The notes under the pieces are model-generated. The model was not told the DNA's origin and did not search any database. It saw only the letters and a program-made list of their open reading frames with translations. From NCBI GenBank assembly GCA_021405325.1, contig QWII01000005.1:1-64000 (forward strand): a stretch of 64,000 bases of DNA. The letters are read 5' to 3'. Origin of the DNA: Caldilinea sp. CFX5 (GTDB taxonomy: Bacteria > Chloroflexota > Anaerolineae > Caldilineales > Caldilineaceae). Made by a program: the position numbers and the translations under genes. Below are positions 53,140-62,616 of the stretch, piece by piece. How positions within the stretch are numbered: position 1 is the stretch's first letter; every line of letters begins with the position of its first letter.

Positions 53140-56073
53140 ATGTCAACAACCCACGGGTTTGAACTGTGTCGTGAAGCGACCATTGCCGAGCTGCAAACCG
53201 TCGCCCGTATCTACCGCCATGTACAGACGGGCGCCGAATTGCTGTCAATGACGAATGATGACGAAAATAAGGTCTTTGGCATTGCCTTCCGCACCCCCCC
53301 GACCGACTCGACGGGGATTGCCCACATTATGGAACATGCGGTGTTGGGCGGCTCGCAAAAGTATCCGCTCAAAGAGCCGTTTGTGCAGTTGCTCAAGGGT
53401 TCACTCAAGACTTTCCTCAATGCCATGACTTACCCGGACAAAACGGTCTATCCGGTCGCCAGCACCAATTTGCAGGATTTTTATAATCTGGTTGATGTCT
53501 ATCTCGACGCCGTCTTTCACCCGTTGATCACCCCTAATCATCTGGCGCAAGAGGGGTGGCACTATGAACTGGAAAGCCTGGCCGCCCCCTTGACCTACAA
53601 GGGCGTCGTTTTTAACGAGATGAAGGGCGCCTACTCCTCGCCGGACAACCTGCTCTATCGCCAGGCCGCGCGCTCCCTCTTCCCTGACAACGCCTACGGC
53701 TTTGACTCCGGCGGCGACCCGGTGGAGATTCCCAATCTGACTTATGAGCAGTTCAAGAACTTTCACGCCACCTACTATCATCCCGCCAACGCCCGCATTT
53801 TCTTTTATGGCGATGATGATGTGACCGAACGGTTGCGCCTCCTGGATGAACGGTTGCGCCATTTCCAGCGGATTCCGGTCAACGGGACAGTGGCGTTACA
53901 GCCATTCTTTGCCGCCCCCAAGCGCTTTGTCTACCCCTATGGCGTGGCGGCGGAGACGCAGACTAAGCCCAAGAGCATGGTGCAGCTCAACTGGCTGCTG
54001 CCGGAGAGTGATGACCCCGATCTGATGATGGATCTGAGTGTGCTTTCCTACGCCCTGCTGGGTATGGCCGCCGCGCCGCTCCGCAAAAAGTTGATGGATA
54101 GCGGCCTGGGCGAGGATGTGACCGGCGGCGGCATGAGTAGCGCACGCCGCCAGATGACCTTTGCCGTCGGTCTCAAGGGGGTGGATCCAACGGCGGTGGC
54201 GCAGGTCGAGCCGTTGATTCTCGACACGCTGACCGAACTGGCGCAGCATGGCATTGACCCCGAAATGGTCGAGGCGGCGCTCAATACGATTGAGTTTAGC
54301 CTACGTGAAAATAACACCGGTTCCTATCCGCGTGGGTTGAGCCTCTTCTTCCGCACCCTCACCACCTGGCTCTATGAGCGCGACCCGCTGATGCTGTTGG
54401 CGTATGAAGCGCCGTTGGCCGCGCTGCGCACGCGTATGGCGGCGGACAGCGGCTATTGGCAAAAGCTGATTCAACAATATCTGCTGGACAATCCCCACCG
54501 CACCACGGTGACGTTGGAGCCGGATGCCGAGTACAACCAGCGGTTGGAGGCCGCGGAAAAAGAGCGGCTGGCCCAGATACGCGCCACCATGAGCGCAGCC
54601 GATCTGCAACAGGTGCAGGCAACGGCCCAAACGTTAAAGGAATTCCAGGAACGACAAGATCCGCCGGCAGCGTTGGCGGCCCTGCCCATGTTGACCCTCA
54701 ACGATCTGGAAAAGAGCGTCAAGACCATTCCGATTGCGGTGAGCGGCTTGGGGACGGGGGACGCCGATAAGGGTCAATTGCTCTATCATGATCTCTTTAC
54801 CAACGGCATTCTCTATCTAAATTTGGGCTTCGATTTGCACACCTTGCCCCAGGAATTACTGCCCTATGTTCATCTCTTTGGCCGCGCCCTGACCGAGATG
54901 GGGACGGCGCAGGAAGATTTTGTCAAGCTGCAACAGCGTATCGGGCGCAAGACCGGTGGCATCTGGCATTCGGCTCTGCTGGGGGAATCGAAGCAACGGG
55001 CAGCCACCAACGCCTGGTTCCTGGTCAGCGGCAAGGCAACCGTGGGGCAGACCGGCGATCTACTGGCAATTCTGCGCGATATTTTATTGACCGTCAAACT
55101 CGATGATCGCGAACGTTTCCGCCAGATTGCCCTCAAGGCCAAAGCGCGCAACGAATCGGGATTAATTCCCTCCGGTCACAGTGTGGTGAGCGGGCGACTG
55201 CGCGCGGCTTTTACCGAGTCCGACTGGCTGGATGAAGAGATGGGGGGTCTCAACTATCTCTTCTTCTTACGGCAACTGGTGAACCAAATTGAGGAAGATT
55301 GGCCGGCGGTATTGACGAAGTTGGAAGAAGTGCGCAGCGCCTTGATCAACCGCACCGGCATGATCTGCAACGTAACGCTCGACGGCGACAACTGGCGGCA
55401 AGTTCAGCCCCAGGTCCAGGAATTTCTGGGCGCACTGCCGGCGGCGACCATTCCCCATCCCGGTTGGCGCCCTGTCTTTGATCGCAGCAATGAAGGCTTG
55501 GTGGCGCCGGCCCAGGTCAACTATGTCGGCAAGGGCGCCAATCTCTATGAGTTGGGCTACCGCTATCACGGGTCGAGCAGCGTGATCACCAACTTTATTC
55601 GCACCAGTTGGCTCTGGGACAAAATTCGGATGCAGGGCGGCGCCTATGGCACCTACTGCACCTTTGGCCGCCAGTCGGGCTTGTTGACCTTCCTCTCCTA
55701 CCGCGACCCGAATTTGCTCAACACCCTGGCGGTCTATGACCAGACAGCCCAGGTTTTGCGCAACGCTGATCTTTCGCCGCAGGAGTTGACCCGCAATATC
55801 ATCGGCGCCATTAGCGCGATGGATGCGTACCAACTGCCTGACGCCAAGGGCTATACCTCGATGGTGCGCTATCTGCTGGGCGAAAGCGACGCCGAACGCC
55901 AGCAAATTCGCGACGAAGTGCTGGGCACCAAGTTGACCGATTTCCACACCTTTGCCGATGTGTTGGATGAAGTGAAAACGCAAGGTACGGTTGTCGTCAT
56001 GGGGCCGCAGAAGGCACTGGAAGCGGTCAACCAGGAGCGCAATGGCTGGTTGAAGCTGACCAAAGTGATGTAG
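53140..56073 (+). CDS. M16C-family metallopeptidase (presequence protease-like)
   Basis: Large two-halves zinc peptidase, 977 residues from ATG 53140 (GAGGAG upstream). The inverted zinc motif HIMEH is at residues 62-66 and the third ligand E160 lies in FNEMKGAYSSPDN. The C-terminal half has the substrate-binding R-x-x-G-G-A-Y-G pattern (IRMQGGAYGTYCTF). Family members degrade unstructured peptides up to about 60 residues. No signal peptide, so it acts in the cytoplasm on peptides, possibly those imported by the window's peptide transporter. Confidence 0.93.
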   Translation: MSTTHGFELCREATIAELQTVARIYRHVQTGAELLSMTNDDENKVFGIAFRTPPTDSTGIAHIMEHAVLGGSQKYPLKEPFVQLLKGSLKTFLNAMTYPDKTVYPVASTNLQDFYNLVDVYLDAVFHPLITPNHLAQEGWHYELESLAAPLTYKGVVFNEMKGAYSSPDNLLYRQAARSLFPDNAYGFDSGGDPVEIPNLTYEQFKNFHATYYHPANARIFFYGDDDVTERLRLLDERLRHFQRIPVNGTVALQPFFAAPKRFVYPYGVAAETQTKPKSMVQLNWLLPESDDPDLMMDLSVLSYALLGMAAAPLRKKLMDSGLGEDVTGGGMSSARRQMTFAVGLKGVDPTAVAQVEPLILDTLTELAQHGIDPEMVEAALNTIEFSLRENNTGSYPRGLSLFFRTLTTWLYERDPLMLLAYEAPLAALRTRMAADSGYWQKLIQQYLLDNPHRTTVTLEPDAEYNQRLEAAEKERLAQIRATMSAADLQQVQATAQTLKEFQERQDPPAALAALPMLTLNDLEKSVKTIPIAVSGLGTGDADKGQLLYHDLFTNGILYLNLGFDLHTLPQELLPYVHLFGRALTEMGTAQEDFVKLQQRIGRKTGGIWHSALLGESKQRAATNAWFLVSGKATVGQTGDLLAILRDILLTVKLDDRERFRQIALKAKARNESGLIPSGHSVVSGRLRAAFTESDWLDEEMGGLNYLFFLRQLVNQIEEDWPAVLTKLEEVRSALINRTGMICNVTLDGDNWRQVQPQVQEFLGALPAATIPHPGWRPVFDRSNEGLVAPAQVNYVGKGANLYELGYRYHGSSSVITNFIRTSWLWDKIRMQGGAYGTYCTFGRQSGLLTFLSYRDPNLLNTLAVYDQTAQVLRNADLSPQELTRNIIGAISAMDAYQLPDAKGYTSMVRYLLGESDAERQQIRDEVLGTKLTDFHTFADVLDEVKTQGTVVVMGPQKALEAVNQERNGWLKLTKVM

Positions 56074-56080
56074 GATTTTG

Positions 56081-56170
56081 GTAACGACTCCGCTCTGAGC
56101 TACACCCAAAGGGTTCCTGGTGACTGGCGATAGACCGCCAGTCACGGACTGGCTAAGAGCGGAGTCATTG
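56081..56170. repeat. Nested inverted repeat, CCGGTCCGTGAC group
   Basis: Outer arms TAACGACTCCGCTCT and AAGAGCGGAGTCATT, and an inner hairpin TGACTGGCG...CGCCAGTCA. The phrase GTCACGGACTGGCTAAGAGC is a variant of the arm at 5107. Between it and 56268 a TATAAT box (56224-56229) sits within a second hairpin AAGACACAGG/CCTGTGTCTT. Confidence 0.85.
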
Positions 56171-56268
56171 CCTATTTTGTACAGAATGCTACCGACAGGT
56201 AGACAGGAAAACCAAGACACAGGTATAATAGGGCGCGGCAACAAACCCTATGGGCCTGTGTCTTATTT

Positions 56269-56325
56269 ATTGGTTGGTTGGTGCGTTGGTTTCGACACGC
56301 TCAACCAACGCACCAACCAACCAAT
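56269..56325. repeat. Perfect 23-base inverted repeat, loop TCGACACGCTC
   Basis: Arms 56269-56291 and 56303-56325 of the TTGGTTGGTGCG type; loop 56292-56302 differs by one base from that at 13752-13762. It lies upstream of the nitrilase-family gene. Confidence 0.95.
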
Positions 56326-56374
56326 TTCAGTAGAACCTAATTTCATTGATAAAGCGAGGTGGCAGTAAAACAGA

Positions 56375-57397
56375 ATGCAGACGAGTTCCCTGGTGACGGT
56401 GGCGGCAGCCCAGTATCCGGTTGAGTTTTTGGGGCGGTGGGAGAAGTTTGAACAGAAGATCACAACGATGGTGCGCGAAGCAGTTGAAGAAAATGCCCAA
56501 CTATTGCTCTTTCCTGAGTATGGTTGTCTGGAACTGGCTTCGCTCTTTTCACCGACGATTTATAAAAGTTTATCCGGGCAGCTTGAAGCATTGCAGTCGC
56601 TATTGCCCGGCTATCGTACCCTCCACAGTCACCTGGCGCAGACCTTTGGCGTGACCATTGTCGCCGCCAGCTTTCCGGTGATGTTGCCCAATGGCAGCTA
56701 TCGTAATCGCGCCTATGTCTGTACACCGGACGGCGCCATTGATTTTCAAGACAAGTTGATCATGACCCGCTTTGAAAACGAGTTGTGGGAAATTTCGCCC
56801 GGCGACACGGTCAAGGTGATTTCGACGCCGCATGGCCTGGTCGGCATTTCGATCTGTTACGACAGTGAATTTCCCCTGATCGCCCGGCGGCAGGTGGAGC
56901 TGGGGGCCAGGTTGATTCTGGCGCCCAGTTGCACCGACACGGTGGCCGGTTTCAATCGGGTGCGTATCGGTTGCCAGGCGCGGGCGCTGGAAAATCAGTG
57001 TTATGTGGTCATGTCGCCACTAGTCGGCGCCGTGGATTGGTCAGAGGCGATTGACATCAATGTCGGCGCCGCCAGTGTCTTTACGCCGGTCGATTACGGC
57101 TTCCCTAGCGATGGCATTCTGGCGCAAGGGGAGATGAACCAGGCGCAATGGCTCATCGCTGAACTTGACCTGGCGCGCATTGATGAAGTGCGCCAAAATG
57201 GACAAGTTATCAATCATCGCGACTGGGATCGGCAATGGCCGATCTATCATGGGGCGGCTGCCGAACCCGGCTGGGAAGCGCCACCCCTACGCGGCCCGGC
57301 CATCTATGCAGTGCCGGCCATTGCTGAGCAGAACCATCATCACTTTTCCCTACAGCACGCCAACCCCAAGACAGCGTTGGCGTTGCAACCTGTATGA
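56375..57397 (+). CDS. Carbon-nitrogen hydrolase (nitrilase superfamily)
   Basis: 340-residue amidase-like enzyme with the complete catalytic triad E48 (LLLFPEYG), K127 (FQDKLIMTR) and C161 (VGISICYDSEFPL). It hydrolyses a non-peptide C-N bond, such as that of an amide or carbamoyl compound. Homologues of this subgroup are often fused to or next to GNAT domains, not the case here. The next gene begins 15 bases after its stop, so an operon with the Gfo/Idh/MocA gene is likely. Confidence 0.9.
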   Translation: MQTSSLVTVAAAQYPVEFLGRWEKFEQKITTMVREAVEENAQLLLFPEYGCLELASLFSPTIYKSLSGQLEALQSLLPGYRTLHSHLAQTFGVTIVAASFPVMLPNGSYRNRAYVCTPDGAIDFQDKLIMTRFENELWEISPGDTVKVISTPHGLVGISICYDSEFPLIARRQVELGARLILAPSCTDTVAGFNRVRIGCQARALENQCYVVMSPLVGAVDWSEAIDINVGAASVFTPVDYGFPSDGILAQGEMNQAQWLIAELDLARIDEVRQNGQVINHRDWDRQWPIYHGAAAEPGWEAPPLRGPAIYAVPAIAEQNHHHFSLQHANPKTALALQPV

Positions 57398-57411
57398 TGT
57401 GAGTAAACCGT

Positions 57412-58407
57412 ATGCAACCAATTCGACTGGCTTTATTGGGCGCCGGCATCTTTGCGCGCGATGCGCACTTGCCGTCGTTGCGCAATCTGAGCGACCGCTT
57501 TGCGATCACTGCCGTCTACAGCCGCACCGCCGCCACCGCGCAATCATTGGCTGCTGAGATCGGCCCCGATGTCAAAATCTACACCGATCTGGCGGCTCTT
57601 TTGATGGCGCCGGAGATTGACGCCGTTGATATAGTGCTACCTATTCCGGTGATGCCGCCGGTGGTGGCCCAGGCGCTGGCCAGCGGCAAACATGTGATCA
57701 GCGAAAAGCCGCTGGCGCCCGATGTCGCCACCTGTCGCCAACTGTTGGCCGCCTATCAACAGGAGCGCCAGGTCTGGATGGTGGCGGAAAATTGGCGCTA
57801 TGAGTCGGCGTATGGCAAAGCCGCCGAATTGGTAAAGAGCGGCGCCATCGGTCGCCTGATCACCTGCCAGATGGCGCTCTATCTGCCCATGCCGCCCAAC
57901 AGCAAATATTTCAACACCCCTTGGCGGCGCACCGGCGAATTTGCTGGTGGCGCTTTGATCGATGGCGGGGTGCATCATGTGTCCGCGCTCCGGTTGGTGG
58001 TTGGCGAAATTGCCGCGGTGACGGCGGTAACGGCCCACGCTTCCACGACCTTTGCCACGGCGGACACCCTGAGCGCCACCCTGCACTTTGCCAATGGCGC
58101 CATTGGCTCCTATCTAGTCACCTACGCCGCCGGCGCCCCCTGGTCCGGCGCGCTCCATCTTGTCGGTGAGGACGGCGCCATGCGAATTCAACGGGGCGAG
58201 ATCGAGTTGGTGCAGGGTAAGGCGAGCGAAGTGATCCCCTGTCCCAAATTTGATGGCGTGCAAAACGAATTCGCCGCCTTTGCCGCGGCCATTACCGCGG
58301 GACAACCGCATCTCAACACACCGGAAGAAGGTCTACTCGATGTGGCCGTCATTGAGGCGATGTTGCGTTCGGCCCAGAGCGGCGCACAGGTTCCCGTCAC
58401 AGTTTAA
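57412..58407 (+). CDS. Gfo/Idh/MocA family oxidoreductase
   Basis: NAD(P)-dependent dehydrogenase, 331 residues. Rossmann motif LALLGAGIFARDAHLPSL at residues 6-23 and E-K-P at 98-100 (VISEKPLAPDV). The second domain contains GGALIDGGVHHVSALRLVVG. Probably co-transcribed with the preceding amidase gene and possibly with the PhyH gene downstream, though a palindrome (58439-58501) separates the latter. Confidence 0.92.
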   Translation: MQPIRLALLGAGIFARDAHLPSLRNLSDRFAITAVYSRTAATAQSLAAEIGPDVKIYTDLAALLMAPEIDAVDIVLPIPVMPPVVAQALASGKHVISEKPLAPDVATCRQLLAAYQQERQVWMVAENWRYESAYGKAAELVKSGAIGRLITCQMALYLPMPPNSKYFNTPWRRTGEFAGGALIDGGVHHVSALRLVVGEIAAVTAVTAHASTTFATADTLSATLHFANGAIGSYLVTYAAGAPWSGALHLVGEDGAMRIQRGEIELVQGKASEVIPCPKFDGVQNEFAAFAAAITAGQPHLNTPEEGLLDVAVIEAMLRSAQSGAQVPVTV

Positions 58408-58438
58408 TTCTTACTCAAGACAAACCAAAACTACAAAG

Positions 58439-58501
58439 TTACACCGATAGGAAGAAGCACGGATCGTTTACGCCAGACAGCGCTTCTTCCTATCGGTGTA
58501 A
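58439..58501. repeat. Perfect 20-base inverted repeat
   Basis: TTACACCGATAGGAAGAAGC (58439-58458) and its complement at 58482-58501 enclose 23 bases. Candidate terminator or processing site between two plus-strand genes. Confidence 0.95.
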
Positions 58502-58555
58502 GCTGAAATAGTTGCCTACCGTTAGCATGAGCCAAGCACGAACAAGGAGTGGGTG

Positions 58556-59482
58556 ATGAACTATGATCCTGTGAATCGCACGTTTGACTGTGAGCCGACC
58601 CTGACCGATAGCCAGGTATTGGAGTTTTGCCGGCAGGGGTATATTCTCTTGCGCGGGGTTGTGCCGCCGGCGATCAACCAGCGCACCTGTGACTATTTGG
58701 AAGGGAAAATCCCCGCCAACCCCAGCTATATTCCTGCCGGTATGACCAAAGCGGAGCTGGAACGGATTCGCGCTTCGCATGAACCCAGCACCATCTTTCT
58801 CGAAGATTGGTTTTTGGAGCATGTCCTGCTCAACTCGCAACTGGCCGGCATCATGCGGTCGCTGTTGGGACGCAACGTGGGCTTGCCGATCCTGGCAAGT
58901 CATCATCGCGTGGTCTGTCCGTCGCCCCCGCAACGCTGGCACCACGACGCCGACCATGTTTTTGGCCCGGAACTCAACTTTGTCGAAGTCTTCTATTTTC
59001 CCCAGGATACACCCATCGAACTTGGCCCGACCGAACTGATGCCCGGCACCCACATCGGCCCGAGCCAGCGCAAAGAGGAGGAGGCCGGCGTCTTCACCGA
59101 CGGCCCTGCCGGCACCATCGGCATTCACCACCAGAGCATCCTCCACCGCCGCGGCGTCTCGACCGCCACCGGCATCCGGCACATGCTCAAGTACAACTAC
59201 TGGCGCACCGTCGCCCCCCAACGCGATTGGATCATCGAACCGGACTTTGATTTCCAGACCGCCTACTACGGCGGTCACAATCAAGCCCGTTACGTGGCGC
59301 ACATGTTTTACTGGCTCTGCGGCCAAGGCGACGACTATCGGATCATCGGCGGCCAGGCGTGGCCTTGGTCCAGCCCTAACCAGATCGGTCGCTCCTACGG
59401 CTACGGCAGCACCCACGGCTACCAACCCGACTGGCGCAAACAGAAGCAGGATGGGTACGCGGCGACACAACAACGGATTTAG
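58556..59482 (+). CDS. Phytanoyl-CoA dioxygenase (PhyH) family protein
   Basis: Iron(II)/2-oxoglutarate dependent oxygenase, 308 residues from ATG 58556 (AAGGAG upstream). Iron ligands H129 and D131 are in WHHDADH; the second histidine is probably H197 (ILHRRG) and the 2-oxoglutarate arginine R208. The double-stranded beta-helix segment ELGPTELMPGTHIG is typical. The substrate is unknown; bacterial members hydroxylate small molecules. Its last four residues (QQRI) and stop are encoded by CAACAACGGATTTAG, the word that opens the following inverted repeat. Confidence 0.88.
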   Translation: MNYDPVNRTFDCEPTLTDSQVLEFCRQGYILLRGVVPPAINQRTCDYLEGKIPANPSYIPAGMTKAELERIRASHEPSTIFLEDWFLEHVLLNSQLAGIMRSLLGRNVGLPILASHHRVVCPSPPQRWHHDADHVFGPELNFVEVFYFPQDTPIELGPTELMPGTHIGPSQRKEEEAGVFTDGPAGTIGIHHQSILHRRGVSTATGIRHMLKYNYWRTVAPQRDWIIEPDFDFQTAYYGGHNQARYVAHMFYWLCGQGDDYRIIGGQAWPWSSPNQIGRSYGYGSTHGYQPDWRKQKQDGYAATQQRI

Positions 59483-59537
59483 GAAGGAACGGATTTGTAC
59501 CTGCCACCTTAAAATCCGTTCCTTTCTCAATCCGTTG
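59466..59537. repeat. Inverted repeat sharing its word with 16091
   Basis: CAACAACGGATTTAGGAAGG on the left pairs with CCTTTCTCAATCCGTTGTAG on the right, with internal AACGGATTT/AAATCCGTT. It overlaps the last codons of the PhyH gene. Confidence 0.9.
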
Positions 59538-59565
59538 TAGCATTCGTGATGACAAGGAGGAGACG

Positions 59566-59709
59566 ATGATTGACGCGATGACAATGGAACAAAATCTGGC
59601 GCAATTGAAACGGATAAACGCGGATGAACACGGCTTTTTGCTCTTATCCGTGTACGATGTTCACATCACGATTTTCATATCAGGCCACATGAATAGGCTA
59701 CACCCATAA
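59566..59709 (+). pseudogene. Truncated gene start (47 codons) behind a strong ribosome site
   Basis: AGGAGGAG precedes an ATG at 59566. The frame MTMEQNLAQLKR resembles the first residues of PhyH-type proteins, but after about 20 codons it runs into a repeat-like stretch (CGGATAAACGCGGATGAACA with a complement ATCCGTG near 59645) and stops at 59709. Probably the remnant of a gene cut by repeat sequence; a real small peptide is possible. Confidence 0.4.
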
Positions 59710-59721
59710 CGATGAAAATGC

Positions 59722-59790
59722 AACAGCGATTTCACCGATTTCACAGATTTTTCTATTCGTTAATCGGCGTAATCGGTGAAATCCCTGTTA
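59722..59790. repeat. Imperfect inverted repeat
   Basis: AACAGCGATTTCACCGATTT at the left is mirrored by AATCGGTGAAATCCCTGTT at the right. It fills most of the gap before the end of the amine oxidase gene at 59809. Confidence 0.85.
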
Positions 59791-59808
59791 TTTACACATC
59801 AGTGCAAA

Positions 59809-61299
59809 TTAACCAAGAATCTGCTGGGCAGCACGTTGACCGGACATAAAGGCGCCATGTACTGTAGATGGGTACTGACGATGGGTGGCTTCCCCGGCAA
59901 AGTAGAGCCGATTGCCGACCGGTTTGGCGAGCGTCGTGCGATCAGCGCTGGTGGCCCCTGCCGGAACATGCGAATAGGAACCATAGGCAAAGGGATCGGA
60001 ACCCCAGCGGGTGATCTGCCATGCTTCCGGGTTGGGAATGCTGGAGCCGTAAATGGTGCGCAGGGTGGTCATGGCGCCGGCGACAATCGCTTCATCACTC
60101 AGACTTTCGATCTGGGCGCCGTAGGCACCGGCGTTAAAACCAAGTAAGACCGGTTGTTTGGTGTAATAGAAGATGTTCAGCCATTCCGCCCATTCACCGG
60201 TACGTTCCCCAATGTAATCGAGCCATTCGGCCTCCTGATCCCAGAAGACGCGGGAGAAGCGTAAGTAGGTTTTGTTGAGAACACCCATGTTGAGCCGGTT
60301 GATGGCGCTTACTTTGGCCGCCGGCAGCGCTGGCGTAAAGGTGACGGAGCCGCGCTTGAGGACGCCCAAGGGCAGGGTGATAATGGCCCGCGTGCCGGTC
60401 ACCTGCCCTTGATTGGTGGTGACGGTGACGCCGCTCGATCCATAAGCAATGTTCTGCACGATCTGGCCCAGGCGAATCTCCAGCCCCTTGACTAAGTTTG
60501 TAAAAATTTGGTCATAGCCCTGGGGAAAGACGACATCGCCGCCGGGTAGCGACTCGTTCTGATCATCCCAGTAGTAGAGCGAGAGATCGCTGCTGTCGGC
60601 GGCGTACTCATGTTCAATGGTCGTGTTGATGTACCAGCGCAGCGCTCGTTGCATGGTAGCCGAATCACGCCGTTGGGTCAGGATCTGTTCAAACACGTTC
60701 TTTAAGGGGATGTCCGGCAGACCATCAGCATCCCTTTCCTCGCGAATCGTCTCCATCGCTTCGTATACCGCATCAAAATTATCGACGAACGTTTGCACTT
60801 GTTTATCGGTGAGGGCGCGGCCATCAGCGGCATAACTTGCACTGTTTTCAAAGTCGGTAGCTTTGCGCGGCAACTTTAACGCGTCGGCCAGAGCGGTAAG
60901 CGGGTTGCCACGCACGCCGTGAATCCAAGAGGCGCCCAGATCGAGCGGCGCATTGGGCCAGGAGCGTTCACTCCAGATGCGCCCACCAATGCGGTTGCGC
61001 CCTTCCAGGATAATCACCCGGCGACCGCGATCCACCAACAGGCGCGCCGCCGCCAAGCCAGCAATGCCGGCGCCGATCACAATGGTCACATCAGCCTGTG
61101 CGGCCGCGCTGTCGAGCGTCTCCGCTTCTTCTGGGAGTTCTTCTGCTTCAGTTTCTAACTCAGTTTCAGACTTTGACGGCGCGTCATGGGTAATTAAAGG
61201 AAGAAAGATCGATTGGGCTTGGGTCGGCAAGACACCGAGAAGAGATGCACTGCCGGCTAGCAATGTTCCTGCCCGTAGAAAATCACGACGACTTGGCAT
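59809..61299 (-). CDS. Tat-exported flavin amine oxidase
   Basis: FAD-dependent monoamine/polyamine oxidase-like protein, 496 residues from ATG 61299. N-terminal Tat motif SRRDFLRAG with hydrophobic stretch and cleavage near PTQAQ; an acidic linker (about 43-68) follows. The FAD motif VIGAGIAGLAAARLL starts at residue 74, then LEGRNRIGGRIWSE and LGASWIHG. The C-terminal FAD block is RLYFAGEATHRQYPSTVHGA. It would act outside the cytoplasmic membrane, releasing ammonia and hydrogen peroxide from amines. A tatA gene lies 1 kb upstream on the same strand. Confidence 0.92.
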   Translation of the reverse strand: MPSRRDFLRAGTLLAGSASLLGVLPTQAQSIFLPLITHDAPSKSETELETEAEELPEEAETLDSAAAQADVTIVIGAGIAGLAAARLLVDRGRRVIILEGRNRIGGRIWSERSWPNAPLDLGASWIHGVRGNPLTALADALKLPRKATDFENSASYAADGRALTDKQVQTFVDNFDAVYEAMETIREERDADGLPDIPLKNVFEQILTQRRDSATMQRALRWYINTTIEHEYAADSSDLSLYYWDDQNESLPGGDVVFPQGYDQIFTNLVKGLEIRLGQIVQNIAYGSSGVTVTTNQGQVTGTRAIITLPLGVLKRGSVTFTPALPAAKVSAINRLNMGVLNKTYLRFSRVFWDQEAEWLDYIGERTGEWAEWLNIFYYTKQPVLLGFNAGAYGAQIESLSDEAIVAGAMTTLRTIYGSSIPNPEAWQITRWGSDPFAYGSYSHVPAGATSADRTTLAKPVGNRLYFAGEATHRQYPSTVHGAFMSGQRAAQQILG

Positions 61300-61425
61300 G
61301 ACTTGATCCTTTACTACATGAATATGGCTTAATTTATTTTTTCGTAAGAAATCAAACCATATCGTAACATAGCGAGGTTCAAGTTGCCGAATCAACGCAC
61401 CTGCTTGGATTACCGGTACTTTTGT

Positions 61426-61499
61426 CCCGTAGAGACGCTTGAGTTTAGGGGCAGGGATAATCGTTTGCTATGCCCTAAACTCAAGCGTCCCTACGGGAT
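61426..61499. repeat. 28-base inverted repeat
   Basis: TCCCGTAGAGACGCTTGAG on the left pairs with CTCAAGCGTCCCTACGGGA on the right, with one mismatch and one extra base in the left arm. It lies between two minus-strand genes. Confidence 0.92.
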
Positions 61500-61552
61500 G
61501 AGTTCACCAATCAAGATTTCGTTGACAAAACAGTCGAGAACGCTGATGGTCA

Positions 61553-62095
61553 TTAGCCGCCAATTTGCAACAGCAACTTGCCGGTCTCCGTCTTCACCTT
61601 GGCAGCAACCCCCAGGTTGGCGCCGGCCAGCGTCTTGTCGATTTGGCTGTTGACCATCGCCAAGATTGGTTCGTTCACACTCATGTTGCCCACGCCGGCC
61701 TGTTGGAAATTGACCACGACATGGTGTTCCTTGACTTCGGCTGAACCTTTCAGATCCAGCGTATCCCCCTGTTTCAACACGTCTTGCTTCAGGAGAACGC
61801 GCAGGTAGATCTCATTGTTGGGTTCAAACCAGACGTGGATGGCGGTGATGGGCATGTTTTTGCCGGTGTTCTGTTTTAGCCCCTCGGTGAGCAGGCTGCT
61901 AAATTGATTTTCCGTCCACTCCACCTTGCCGGTGCCTAGCGCCGCCAGAGCGGCCTGTTGCCCGGCAAGGGCTTCATCGGTGCTAACCGTAATTGTCCGT
62001 TTCGGCACCTGCACGGCGCTAGCTGTACAGCCGGCTAGTGCGCCTAGCAACAGGATAATCACACCGACTACCATAAATTTGCGATGTTGTGCCAT
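61553..62095 (-). CDS. Lipoprotein of unknown function
   Basis: 180 residues with a classic Sec signal and lipobox (LLGALAGC), so it is a membrane-anchored extracellular protein. AAGGAG precedes the ATG. The mature part has VEWTENQFSSLLTEGLKQ, an amphipathic beta-rich middle (IHVWFEPNNEIYLRVLLKQD) and alternates strands as in small lipid- or surface-binding domains. I do not recognise a named family. It lies between the amine oxidase and tatA genes. Confidence 0.8.
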   Translation of the reverse strand: MAQHRKFMVVGVIILLLGALAGCTASAVQVPKRTITVSTDEALAGQQAALAALGTGKVEWTENQFSSLLTEGLKQNTGKNMPITAIHVWFEPNNEIYLRVLLKQDVLKQGDTLDLKGSAEVKEHHVVVNFQQAGVGNMSVNEPILAMVNSQIDKTLAGANLGVAAKVKTETGKLLLQIGG

Positions 62096-62183
62096 AGAAG
62101 GCTCCTTGTTTGATAACGCTCAACTTGCCAGCGCTAGCCGCGCCAGCCATGATCTTTTCATTCAGCGTGTAACGGCGAGAACC

Positions 62184-62250
62184 AGGTGCTGTTGACATTT
62201 CGTGGTGGGCTGCTGGTACACCTGACAGGTTTCGGAAACCTGTCAGGTGT
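62184..62250 (+). repeat. 67-base element, copy 1 (flanking tatA)
   Basis: Begins AGGTGCTGTTGACATTTCG and ends with the perfect hairpin ACACCTGACAGGTTTC/GAAACCTGTCAGGTGT (62218-62250). The reverse-oriented copy is at 62617-62683. Confidence 0.92.
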
Positions 62251-62350
62251 GCAGCTCAAATCTCAACAGAACCTAATACCATCATAAGTCAAAGCGGGGG
62301 TCTATGTCTTTAAATGGAGTTCATTGCGAGTTTATGGGCAGTTCAACCTT

Positions 62351-62572
62351 TTATTCATCTTCTTTTTCCGGCGCCTGGCGGGGATCCGGGTTGTTTTCGG
62401 CTTGTGCAATGGGGGCGTTGGTTGCTTTCTCCGCTGACGAAAGCTCACGGCGGAACTCGCGAATCCCGCGCCCGACCGCACCGAAGACCTCCGGCAGGCG
62501 CCCGACGCCAAACAACATGGCGACAATGATGAGAATAATGACCAATTCCATTGGCCCAGGGATAAACTCCAT
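62351..62572 (-). CDS. tatA: Sec-independent translocase subunit TatA/TatE
   Basis: 73-residue pore-forming subunit of the twin-arginine translocase. A short N-terminal membrane helix (ELVIILIIVAMLFGVG) is followed by the hinge and amphipathic helix RLPEVFGAVGRGIREFRREL, then an acidic tail. AGGAGGAG precedes the ATG. No tatC or tatB is nearby. The gene is bracketed by two inverted copies of a 67-base element. Tat substrates in the window include the amine oxidase and binding proteins. Confidence 0.95.
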   Translation of the reverse strand: MEFIPGPMELVIILIIVAMLFGVGRLPEVFGAVGRGIREFRRELSSAEKATNAPIAQAENNPDPRQAPEKEDE

Positions 62573-62616
62573 CTTCTCCTCCTGTTATCTTGATTCCGTT
62601 GATAGTTGGGGAAAAC

